Below, one piece after another: positions 1-8,076 of a DNA stretch of 64,000 bases. The notes below the pieces were generated by a model, which saw only the letters and a list, made by a program, of their open reading frames with translations, had not been told where the DNA came from and ran no database searches. The stretch lies in contig NZ_JAWUEL010000011.1 in NCBI RefSeq assembly GCF_034119425.1, positions 1 through 64,000 on the forward strand. The letters are read 5' to 3'. Source of the DNA: Actinotignum schaalii_C. GTDB taxonomy: Bacteria; Actinomycetota; Actinomycetes; Actinomycetales; Actinomycetaceae. Within the stretch, counting starts at the first letter, position 1; the number at the start of each line of letters is the position of its first letter. Made by a program: the position numbers and the translations under genes.

Positions 1-10
1 AGGAAGCAAG

Positions 11-37
11 CTTATTGAGGTACTCGAGCTCAATAAG
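11..37. repeat. Perfect 9-bp inverted repeat near the left edge
   Basis: CTTATTGAG at 11-19 is repeated in inverse as CTCAATAAG at 29-37 around a 9-base spacer, and a short TTTT follows at 45-48. It could be a terminator for a plus-strand gene left of the window, or an operator. No gene is visible in 1-225 apart from this and the hairpin at 105-134. Confidence 0.45.
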
Positions 38-104
38 GCTGACTTTTCGTTGCTATGGCAGGGCAAACCCCGGATATAAGACCCACCATTTGTCTATTAG
101 CCCT

Positions 105-134
105 GGGCCCGCGTATCGAAAGATATGCGGGCCC
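105..134. terminator. Strong GC hairpin, possible terminator
   Basis: A 13-bp stem (GGGCCCGCGTATC against GATATGCGGGCCC, with one G-T wobble) closes on a GAAA tetraloop. It lies about 90 bp past the stop of the leftward alcohol dehydrogenase gene. There is no T tract, as is common for hairpins in high-GC actinobacteria. Downstream at 165-200 the phrase CGTCGTTCCGCAA occurs twice. Confidence 0.5.
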
Positions 135-225
135 ATCGCGCTACGCTGGTGGCCCTAGCTGCGCCGTCGTTCCGCAAGCGCCCCGTCGTTCCGCAACGCG
201 CGCGGGCGCAACACGCCACCGCTAC

Positions 226-1170
226 TTAATACTCAACAACCAGGCGCCCCACAACCTCGTGGTTCTTGAGTTTCTCGATACCCTCGGGAATCTCCTCGAA
301 GGGGATGGTGGTGACCTGCGGGGTAAGTTTCCCGGTGGCCATGAACTCGTAAATCCCGGCAATATCCGCCTTGGTACCGCCGTTGGAGCCGATGAGGCGG
401 CACTGGTTGAGGATGAGACTCTTCGTGGAAATAAGGGATTCTAGCTTGCCCATTCCCACAACCACCACGGTGCCATCACGGCGGATAATATCCACGGCGT
501 CCGCGGTGGTGGTGCCGAAACCGGCAAAGTCTACGATGAGATCAAAGGTAATATCCGAGAAGTCCTTGATACTCCCTTTTACGCCCTTGGCGCCGATCTT
601 TTCGGCCAGCGGCCACACCTTTTCGTTAATTTCAGCCACGTACACATCCGCGCCGGCGAGGACCGCCACCCGCGCACCGATCTGCCCGAGCCCACCCAGG
701 CCAATAATTCCCACGGTTTGGCCCTTCTGCAGGCCACCCTGGGTCACAACCGCCGCGTGGGACGTCATTCCGGCATCGGTTGCCGCGGCGCCCAGAACAA
801 AATCAACCCCGTCCGGAAGCGGGACAAGCGCTTCGGCCGGAACCGCCATTTTTGGAGCGAAACCGCCATCGAAACTGTAGCCCGGGGCACCGGCCGCGGT
901 GGTGGGGCACACACCCACGCGGTCCCCGACCCGGTATTCGGTGACGCCCTCGCCCACTTCGGCCACAACGCCCGAATTTTCATGCCCGATGGTGATGGGC
1001 CGTTTGGCGAGCATAGATAGCCAGCCCTCGTCCGTGAGCAGACCAACATCCGAGTGGCAAATACCGGCCGCCTTCATCTCCAGAACTACTTCGCCCGGAC
1101 CGGCCGTGGGTTCAGGAACCTCATTGAGAACAAGAGGTTCATGGGTATTGGTAAATTGCCAAGCCTTCAT
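226..1170 (-). CDS. Zinc-dependent alcohol dehydrogenase, short form
   Basis: This is a 314-residue medium-chain dehydrogenase/reductase that probably oxidises an alcohol or reduces an aldehyde with NAD(P)H. The catalytic zinc site is visible as Cys38 in GICHSD and His63-Glu64 in GHE. The Rossmann motif GLGGLG follows at about residue 160. The lobe that normally carries four structural-zinc cysteines, just after GDRVGV, is absent and accounts for the short length. The ATG at 1170 is chosen because AAAGGAG lies five bases upstream; an in-frame ATG 15 codons earlier has no such site. It appears to be transcribed alone. Family assignment is firm; the substrate is unknown. Confidence 0.88.
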   Translation of the reverse strand: MKAWQFTNTHEPLVLNEVPEPTAGPGEVVLEMKAAGICHSDVGLLTDEGWLSMLAKRPITIGHENSGVVAEVGEGVTEYRVGDRVGVCPTTAAGAPGYSFDGGFAPKMAVPAEALVPLPDGVDFVLGAAATDAGMTSHAAVVTQGGLQKGQTVGIIGLGGLGQIGARVAVLAGADVYVAEINEKVWPLAEKIGAKGVKGSIKDFSDITFDLIVDFAGFGTTTADAVDIIRRDGTVVVVGMGKLESLISTKSLILNQCRLIGSNGGTKADIAGIYEFMATGKLTPQVTTIPFEEIPEGIEKLKNHEVVGRLVVEY

Positions 1171-1354
1171 CACAACTCCTTTTATGTGGCGGTGCGGCGC
1201 TTCGATGCACCGCAAGGGACTTTAAGCCTAGCATTTCTTGTTTGTTTCGTCACTATTTGCGCGGTGGTTGCGCTGAGAGCGTGAGGTGCGAGCGCGGTCG
1301 GGAGATGGTACGACGCCGCCGCTACCTGCCGCGCTCCCCTCCCGCTACCGGGGT

Positions 1355-2218
1355 TTAAATCCGCACCGAGTACTGCGAGCGGTCGAAATAATTGCGCATA
1401 GTGCTCGGTTCGTCGGTAATAATGCCATCAACACCCAGGTCAAGGAGTCTCTCCGCCTCCGCGGCCGAATTAATTGTCCAGGCGTGTACCGCCAGACCCT
1501 GCGCGTGAGCGAGCTGCACAAAACGAGCGGTGAGCACGGGAACCGGGCGCCCGAGCTTGCCGTCCTCGCCCTCGCGGCGGCGCAAGCGTGAAAGAGGGCG
1601 GGGTAGCGAGCGCGGGCGGGGCAGCGCGATATCAACCGGCACCTGAACGGCCTGGAAGCCGCGCTGCGAGCCGGGGAATTTGGCGATGCGCACCCCCTGC
1701 ACCCCGGGCAAGCGGGAGAGAGCCATGAGCCAGGCCACCGCGGAACGGCCCAGTGAAAATGTGGCTCCCGGGAGCTGACTACGCATACGCTCCACGCGAG
1801 GTTGGGAGAAACTTGCCAGGCAAACCCGCCTGGCAGCCCCGGTGCGCCGCACCGCCGCCACCAGCGGTTCCACGGCCGCATCGGATTTCGCGTCGAGATT
1901 AAAAACAGCATCCGGGAAGGCGTCGAGGACTTCGTCTAGGCGCGGCGGGCGTTCCCCGGCTTCGTTACGGACCTGCGCAACTTCCGCCCAGGTGTGCGCA
2001 CTGACCGGGCCGACCCCGTCCGTGGTGCGGTCCAGGAGCGGATCGTGGAGGATAACCGCCACCCCGTCCGCGGTGGTATGCACATCCGATTCGATATGCC
2101 GAAATCCCGCGCGGTAAACAGCATCAAAAGCGCGCAGGGAGTTTTCCGGGTATTCGTTACCGCCACCGCGGTGGGCGATGATGAGCGCCGGCCCATCAAT
2201 ATCGTAGAGTCGCCCCAT
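1355..2218 (-). CDS. Glycerophosphodiester phosphodiesterase
   Basis: This 287-residue protein hydrolyses glycerophosphodiesters to glycerol 3-phosphate and an alcohol. The GDPD signature is clear: HRGGGNEYPENS near residue 16, a Glu/Asp pair in IESDVH about 40 residues later, and the catalytic HDP in VILHDPLLD. No signal peptide is seen, so it should act in the cytoplasm. Its start codon touches the stop of the M23 peptidase gene upstream (shared base 2218), so the two are probably co-transcribed. The C-terminal part (EEPSTMRNYF-like end) is complete. Confidence 0.9.
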   Translation of the reverse strand: MGRLYDIDGPALIIAHRGGGNEYPENSLRAFDAVYRAGFRHIESDVHTTADGVAVILHDPLLDRTTDGVGPVSAHTWAEVAQVRNEAGERPPRLDEVLDAFPDAVFNLDAKSDAAVEPLVAAVRRTGAARRVCLASFSQPRVERMRSQLPGATFSLGRSAVAWLMALSRLPGVQGVRIAKFPGSQRGFQAVQVPVDIALPRPRSLPRPLSRLRRREGEDGKLGRPVPVLTARFVQLAHAQGLAVHAWTINSAAEAERLLDLGVDGIITDEPSTMRNYFDRSQYSVRI

Positions 2219-3771
2219 TACTTACAATCCGCCTCGAGAGGCTGGGCTTGACGTTCTTCCAGGAAGGCCAGCGGGTCGAGGAGTTCGTCATTGGCGGCGT
2301 GAATCTCCAGGTGAAGGTGCGGGCCGGTGGAATAGCCATTCGAACCCACCGCTCCGATCACGTCACCGGCCTTGACCTTGTCACCGGCCTTGACGAAAAC
2401 TCCGTCGTCGTACATATGGATATACCAGGAGCTGAACTTTTCCCCGTTAATGGTGTGCTCAATAATAATGAGATTATTGGAGCGACCCTGGATGCCTTCG
2501 CCGGCGTGCTTGACCACACCGTCGGCAATGGCATGGATCGGGGTACCGGCCGGAGCGCCGAAGTCCTGCCCAGCGTGGGAGGACACCTCACCGGAAATCG
2601 GATCCACGCGGGTACCGAAAGGCGAGGTGAGGCGGTAGCTACCCTCGGGGAGCGGCTTAACGATGAGGCGATCCGTGGGGATATCAAAAGCGGCACGGGT
2701 GCCGGAGGCCCCGGCGGAAGTCGGGCAGGCCCGGCGCGGATTTTCTGCCGCGGTGCGGGCCTGGGCGCGCTGAATCGCGCCGACTTCCCCGGTGAGCTGG
2801 GCCGGGGTGGTGAATTCTTCCGCCACGGGTGCCACAAAAGCCGGGTTGGCGGCCTGCGCCGCATTCCCCTGCAAAGTGGACATGACGGGAAGCACCATGC
2901 CCAGGCAGGCCACCGCTCCGATAAGAATATTTCGGTAAGGGGAAACGGAACGCGCCACCGCCCATTGCGCGGCAGCCCCGGCCAGGATGCGGTCTGAACG
3001 TTCCCGGTTGTGCGCGCGCCCGCGGGCTTCACCCGCACGCAGCGCCGCGTCGATATCCGATTCGGAGAGGACTTCCGTGCCCTCGCTATCGGTGGTGATT
3101 CCCACGGCGGGAGCTGCCTCGCGGGCGGCGAGGGTTAAAGAGGAAGGAAGAACGACGCCGAAAGCGGCCCCGCGCCCCACTTCTACCTGCGGTTTCAGTT
3201 CCGGGGTGGGGAGCGCTGCGATATCTGAATTGCTGCCTGCGGGTACCGCGGTGCAGGCCCGTTTGCCGCGCGCGGGAAGTTCACGCACCGGTGCGAGCGG
3301 TGCGTGTGTTGAGGTTGAGACAACCGGGGCGAGCGCTGTGACTGTTGCTACCGTTGCGGCCGTTTCTACGGTTGCGACCGGGGCGACGGGAGCGGCGCGA
3401 CGCCCGCGACGCGGGGATCGCGAAGCTTCAGCCCGTTTGCCGGGGGTGCGCACCCGGTCAGTATCTTCTGCGGTAACCACCACCCGGGAAGTTGAGCGGG
3501 ATACCGACATGGCGGCACGGCGAGCACGGCCGGCAGAAGTTTCAGGCAAAGCAGACACGGCATGCGACGTGGGAATCGCATCCGCAGCAGGCGCTACGTG
3601 TGATGCGCGCGCGGCGTGTGACGGGGCCGTGTGCGAGCCTGCAGGCCGCGAGCTTTCCGCGCCCACATCCGCGGTGCTGCGCACGGCGCGTTTCCCAACG
3701 CGCTCCTGCGGAGCCTCACTCGCCCGGACAGCCCTGCGCCCGCCGCGAGAGGTGTGGTGTGCCGCGCTCAC
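2218..3771 (-). CDS. Membrane-anchored M23 family peptidase
   Basis: This 517-residue protein is a probable cell-wall endopeptidase that cuts peptide cross-links in peptidoglycan. Residues 1 to about 270 are a long basic, low-complexity Arg/Ala/Ser/Thr/Val-rich cytoplasmic region, followed by a hydrophobic segment at about 275-297 and an extracellular C-terminal M23 domain. Metal-site motifs are HAGQDFG (about 397) and HLHLE (about 484). I chose the GTG at 3771, preceded by AAGGAG; an in-frame ATG at 3807 has no good ribosome site. Upstream, at about 3828-3842, lie TGTTAC and GATAAC half-sites that could bind a regulator. The unusually long intracellular tail is the odd feature. Confidence 0.85.
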   Translation of the reverse strand: MSAAHHTSRGGRRAVRASEAPQERVGKRAVRSTADVGAESSRPAGSHTAPSHAARASHVAPAADAIPTSHAVSALPETSAGRARRAAMSVSRSTSRVVVTAEDTDRVRTPGKRAEASRSPRRGRRAAPVAPVATVETAATVATVTALAPVVSTSTHAPLAPVRELPARGKRACTAVPAGSNSDIAALPTPELKPQVEVGRGAAFGVVLPSSLTLAAREAAPAVGITTDSEGTEVLSESDIDAALRAGEARGRAHNRERSDRILAGAAAQWAVARSVSPYRNILIGAVACLGMVLPVMSTLQGNAAQAANPAFVAPVAEEFTTPAQLTGEVGAIQRAQARTAAENPRRACPTSAGASGTRAAFDIPTDRLIVKPLPEGSYRLTSPFGTRVDPISGEVSSHAGQDFGAPAGTPIHAIADGVVKHAGEGIQGRSNNLIIIEHTINGEKFSSWYIHMYDDGVFVKAGDKVKAGDVIGAVGSNGYSTGPHLHLEIHAANDELLDPLAFLEERQAQPLEADCK

Positions 3772-3964
3772 TGCTCTCCTTATTATTTCCGCCCTGAGAC
3801 CGGTCATTCCACCGGCCTATTACTGTTACAAAATGATAACGGTCAGCGCTCGAAAGGCAAAGAGTTTTCGCCACATGAGCCGTCGTGCCCCGCACGCTAA
3901 CCACGCCATCCCGCTCCCGAAGCACACCCATGACACACCACTATATCGGCGCTATCTCGCGGTT

Positions 3965-4990
3965 TTAGGAACGGCGCTGCATGGAATCACGCACGTCCCC
4001 GACGAGGTCTTCAATGACGTCTTCGAGGAAGATCACACCCGTTACCTTTCCGTTATCTTCCACGATGGCCATATGCGTACCCGAGGTTTGCATAGTCCGC
4101 AGGGCATCCTCCACACCCGTACTGGCGGCAAGGCTGCGCACCGGGCGCACCAACCGGGCGGAAATGGGCAGTTCGCGCTGGGCGGCGTCGAGAATATCTT
4201 TCACGTGAATATACCCGACGATATTTCCGCCACTGACCAGCGGGAAACGCGAATACCCGTGGTCCGCCACCAGCCGTTCCACCTGCGCGGGCGTAGCGGT
4301 GCGCGGGCAGGTCACCACCCTATCGAGAGGCAGCATGGTGTCCCCCACCTGATGTTCGGAAAATTCCAGCGCCCCCGTAATGAGTCCCTGGGTATCTTGG
4401 AGCACCCCGGCCGCTTGGGACGCGTGCACAATCGCCGCTACTTCGGAGGCGGTAAAAGCGGAGATGACCTCGTCTTTGGGTTTCATACCCATCCAGGAAA
4501 CGATATGTACCGCGAGCCAGTTGAGGGATCCGGTTACCGGGCGGAAGATGCGATCAAAAATCAGTAGCGAAGGCACGAAAAGCATGCCGAGGCGTTCGGG
4601 ATGGGTGACCGCCAGGTTCTTCGGCACCATTTCTCCCAGGATCACGTGCAGGGCGGTCACCAGGAGCAGGACCAGCACAAAAGCGATGGTGTGGGCGAGA
4701 ACCGCCCCAGCACCCACAGCAGCCAGTGGTACCAGCAGCAGTGCCGCGAGCGCCGGTTCCGCGAGCGCCCCGAGAGCCACCGAGCACAGGGTTACGCCGA
4801 GCTGGCAGGCGGCCAGCATTTCATTGAGGTTGCGGGAGGCCGCCAGGGTTTTCGCGGCGCGCGGATTATTTTCCGCCAGGGGTTCCAGGCGAGAGGGCCG
4901 CGAGGCGGTGAGTGCAAACTCGCAGGCCACGAAATAAGCGTTTCCGGCGAGCAGCAGCACGGTGAGAATAAGGGCGAGGGTATTACTCAT
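3965..4990 (-). CDS. CNNM/CorC (HlyC-type) membrane protein with CBS domains
   Basis: This 341-residue protein has an N-terminal DUF21/CNNM transmembrane domain (about 1-185; VACEFALTA in TM1, GEMVPKNLAV in the core) followed by a CBS pair (about 205-335). The family is often labelled hemolysin, but well-studied members take part in magnesium or cobalt transport. The C-terminal CorC_HlyC domain found in many relatives is missing here. Its ATG overlaps the stop of the upstream paralogue by eight bases, so the two form an operon and may make a heteromeric complex. Confidence 0.88.
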   Translation of the reverse strand: MSNTLALILTVLLLAGNAYFVACEFALTASRPSRLEPLAENNPRAAKTLAASRNLNEMLAACQLGVTLCSVALGALAEPALAALLLVPLAAVGAGAVLAHTIAFVLVLLLVTALHVILGEMVPKNLAVTHPERLGMLFVPSLLIFDRIFRPVTGSLNWLAVHIVSWMGMKPKDEVISAFTASEVAAIVHASQAAGVLQDTQGLITGALEFSEHQVGDTMLPLDRVVTCPRTATPAQVERLVADHGYSRFPLVSGGNIVGYIHVKDILDAAQRELPISARLVRPVRSLAASTGVEDALRTMQTSGTHMAIVEDNGKVTGVIFLEDVIEDLVGDVRDSMQRRS

Positions 4991-6283
4991 GGATTTTCAC
5001 CTCCACCGTTTCCACGCGCCGCTCGTCCATAGCGCGCACGGTCAGCTGGGCGTCGTCGACCTCCACCGTGTCCCCCACCACGGGAATGCGGCCAAGTTCG
5101 GCCATAATCAGCCCTCCGAGGGTTTCGTAGGGACCGTCTTCGGGCAGGCGCACCCCGCAGATACGGAAAGCTTCGTCCGGGCGCAGCAATCCGGGCACCA
5201 CCCAGGTTCCCGGTGCGGTGCGGCGCGCGCCTCCGCCGCGGCGGTCGTGTTCGTCCGAAATATTGCCGACGATTTCTTCCACGGCGTCCTCGAGCGTCAC
5301 GATTCCGGAGGTGCCGCCGTATTCATCAACGACGACGGCCGTCTGACCACCGATATCTCGGAGCACCACGAGGAGCTCGGGTAATTCCATCGTTTCGGGT
5401 ACCGCAAATGCTTCGCGCATCACCGAGGAGGAAGTAACGGGCACATCCGCGCGCCGTTCGGCGGGAATGGCCACGGCGGGGCGCAGGTGCGCGAATCCAC
5501 GAATATCGTCGAGGCCGCCCTCACCCACCACGGGGAATCGCGAGAAGCCGGTGGTACGCGCCGCGCTAATAACATCCGCTGCCGAGGCTGTTTCTTCCAG
5601 GTACTCCACCCGGCCACGGTCGGTCATAATATCGATGGCGGTGAGCCCGCCCGCGCCGATGGAGGCGGTCAGCAGGCGCGCGGTGGAGGGCTCCAGGGTT
5701 CCGGCCGCCGCGGATTGGCGCACCAGGGCACCCAGTTCCGGACCCGAGCGCGCCCCGGAGATTTCATCGGCCGGTTCCACGCCCATGCGGCGCAGCAACC
5801 AGTTCGCGGTGGCGTTGAAAGAAACAATCACCGGTTTGAAGACCACGCTGAAGGCGTGCAGGGGCCCACCCACCCGGGCCGCGGTGCGCAGGGGTTCGGC
5901 CAGCGCCATATTTTTCGGCACCAGTTCCCCGACGAGCATGGAGAAGAGATTGACGAGGAGGAAGGCCGCGGCCGCGGCAATAGCAACCGCCGCAGCACGT
6001 GCCACCCCGGCTGCACCGAGCCAGCCCGTCAATATTTCCGTGAGGGGTTGTTGAGCCACGTAGCCGAGCAGGATCGTGGTGATGGTAATGCCCACCTGGC
6101 AGGCGGACAGGAAGAGGGAGAGGTGGTGGAGGCGCCCAGCCACACTGGCGGCGGCCGGATCCTCAGCGGCGCGTGATTCCACCGCGGCAGGATCCAGGGC
6201 CACCAGGGAGAATTCCGCGGCCACAAAAGCGCGGTTCCCAGCGTGAGGAGGATGCCAAGAAGTAAGAGAAGAGCGTTGGTCAC
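4983..6283 (-). CDS. CNNM/CorC membrane protein, apparent 1-base frameshift near start
   Basis: This is the larger paralogue of the next gene: DUF21 domain, CBS pair (DEYGGTSGIVTLEDAVEEI motif) and a C-terminal CorC_HlyC domain. The long open frame begins only at GTG 6224 with MAAEFSLVAL and lacks half of TM1. The missing part, VTNALLLLLGILLTLGTAL, is in another frame starting at GTG 6283. One extra base just before the GTG at 6224, beside a run of four T on the coding strand, would give TALFVAAEFSLVAL, matching AYFVACEFALTA of the sister gene. GTG 6224 has no ribosome site. Either a base was lost in the assembly or the gene is mutated. Confidence 0.75.
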
Positions 6284-6378
6284 ATAAACTCCAGGGTAGG
6301 TACTTCTTGCAGTCTAGCGATTCCCGCGTCCCGCGCGGCGAGCACGGTAGGATTTACGTAGTAACAAGGGAGGCAGCC

Positions 6379-6969
6379 GTGGATTCTTTACGTGTCATCT
6401 TCATAGGCGATGAGTTGGTGGCCGGGTACGGCGATGCGCGGGCCCTCGGATGGACGGGCCGCGTGATGGCACGCACTCTCACCGATCCTCCGCTTCTCCC
6501 CCTCACTTTGGCTGTGCCCGGTGAAACGATTTCGGAGATGGCGGAGCGCTGGGAGCGGGAAGTTGCCTTGCGTACCGGACCGGATATTGAGGCGCGCCTG
6601 GTTATCGGGCTGGGCAGTCACGATCTGGAACGGGGTGGCACCATGGCGCGGGCGCGCCTGCACCTGGCGAACTTGCTGGATTCCGCGGATCGCATGCGGA
6701 TGCGCCCCTTCGTGGTGGGCCCGCCCCCGCGCCCGGATCTGCCCCGTGATGTGCAGCTCAATTTATCGAATGCCTACCGGGATGTCACGGAGCGGCGGCG
6801 TTTCCCCTTCGTTGATACTTTCAGCCCACTAGTTGATCACGAACAGTGGAATACCGATATGGACCTGAGCGGGGGGTATACGCCCCGCCAGGCCGGTTAC
6901 GGGCTCATGGCCTGGCTGGTACTCCACCACGGGTGGAACCAGTGGCTCGGGATTCGCGAAGCTCTGTAG
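6379..6969 (+). CDS. SGNH/GDSL-hydrolase-like protein with altered active site
   Basis: This 196-residue cytoplasmic protein has the SGNH fold signatures. Block I reads IGDELVAGYGD, so the usual nucleophilic Ser of GDS is Glu. Block III reads GLGSHDL in place of GxND. The C-terminal Asp-His motif appears as DLSGGYTPRQAGY, without the expected His. I recall the GDELVAG form from other actinobacteria, so these changes may be a subfamily trait. It may be non-catalytic or use other chemistry. The GTG at 6379 follows GGGAGG with good spacing; upstream in-frame ATGs do not. It ends five bases before the convergent YrdC-like gene. Confidence 0.72.
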   Translation: MDSLRVIFIGDELVAGYGDARALGWTGRVMARTLTDPPLLPLTLAVPGETISEMAERWEREVALRTGPDIEARLVIGLGSHDLERGGTMARARLHLANLLDSADRMRMRPFVVGPPPRPDLPRDVQLNLSNAYRDVTERRRFPFVDTFSPLVDHEQWNTDMDLSGGYTPRQAGYGLMAWLVLHHGWNQWLGIREAL

Positions 6970-6973
6970 TGGC

Positions 6974-7759
6974 TTAGTAGTATGCTCCCTGCCGGAAATC
7001 CCAGCTGAGGAAAGATTCGGAAAGCAGCTGGAGAATCCGATCCAGGTACACACCCTTACGGATAAGTACCGGTGCCGGGGCAACCATGCGCTGCCCGTTC
7101 TGTTCGGGGACCAGTTTCCCGGATTCATCCACGAAAGACACCATGACCCCCTGCTCCCATCGCGTAGCTTCTGAGGCATCGGGCTGGATGGATGTCACGT
7201 AGTCATCGGCTTCGAGCACCAGGTCCGCTTCGGTGGCGATATCGGTTCCGATCCCTTCCACCTTGCCGCGGTTCCCGCGCCCGGAAGGGTTCGCCGAGGA
7301 CGCAAAGACCAGCTTCTTATCCTTCTCCCACAGCTCCGCGGCGATCTGCTCGGCAGCCCTACCGTAGCGAATCACGAAACAGGAAGTTCCGCGTCCGTCG
7401 CGCACCAGATTACGTGCTTCGCCTTCTTCCGGAATGTATTTTTCAGCAGCCTCGGCACGCCAGGGCAGGATGCAGCCCATAAGGATATCTTTATCCCAGT
7501 TCTTCTGGTAAAAATCGCGGATTTCCGGAGTCAGCTGCGCCAGGGTTTCCAGCTCTTGCATGGAGCCACACAGCACCACGGCGGGCTTATTGCGCTTGCG
7601 GTTCTTCACAGCAAATTTCCGTTCCAGACCGGCCGAATCTGTAGTCGCGATAATATAGCCAACCTTGGTGGGGAGTACGCACATGGCGCCGCCCGCGCGA
7701 AGTAGCTGGGTGGCTTCCGTATTCAGTTCGCCATTCCAGTGCACGTATCCTTCAGCCAC
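6974..7759 (-). CDS. YrdC/Sua5-domain protein (divergent)
   Basis: This 261-residue protein belongs to the Sua5/YciO/YrdC fold, whose best-known members make threonylcarbamoyl-AMP for tRNA t6A modification. Visible hallmarks are the substrate loop LPTKVGYIIATT (about 40), the basic stretch KNRKRNKPAVVL in place of KgRp..kPl, and SSANPSG near residue 155. It differs enough from ordinary Sua5 that it is unlikely to be the housekeeping enzyme. The GTG at 7759 follows AAGGAGG by five bases, which rules out the longer frame starting at 8068. It is divergent from the giant helicase gene at 8077 with 317 bp between. Confidence 0.68.
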   Translation of the reverse strand: MAEGYVHWNGELNTEATQLLRAGGAMCVLPTKVGYIIATTDSAGLERKFAVKNRKRNKPAVVLCGSMQELETLAQLTPEIRDFYQKNWDKDILMGCILPWRAEAAEKYIPEEGEARNLVRDGRGTSCFVIRYGRAAEQIAAELWEKDKKLVFASSANPSGRGNRGKVEGIGTDIATEADLVLEADDYVTSIQPDASEATRWEQGVMVSFVDESGKLVPEQNGQRMVAPAPVLIRKGVYLDRILQLLSESFLSWDFRQGAYY

Positions 7760-8076
7760 GCGGGCCTCCTTCTCTTCTCTTATGCCGTGGGTGGTTCCGT
7801 TTCCGAGTGAAACCTTCACGCGGAGTTCGTTTCTAGTACGACGCCGCCCGGCGCGTACCGCGCCGGCCCAACCGCGCGCTCTCGAGACTAATGCAAATTC
7901 CAGATTCTGAGACACATTGTTCATATTCTGGACGTTTATGAAGTGTTCCGCGGACCAACATACCCACCTGTCCGGGGAGTATCCGGAGTAGTATAGCGCT
8001 TGGACTGTCGAAAATATCGCCGATTGCCAATGAGGACGCGGCGAAGGAAACACCGTACGGAAAGGCACTAGCGGGA
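7760..8076. other. Divergent intergenic region, 317 bp
   Basis: This spacer separates the YrdC-like gene and the giant helicase gene. It holds GTACGACGCC at 7836 directly followed by a perfect 8-bp hairpin (7848-7866, CCGGCGCG against CGCGCCGG). It is more AT-rich at 7900-8000, where both promoters probably lie (for example TAGTAT near 7992). I see no further gene in it. Confidence 0.5.
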
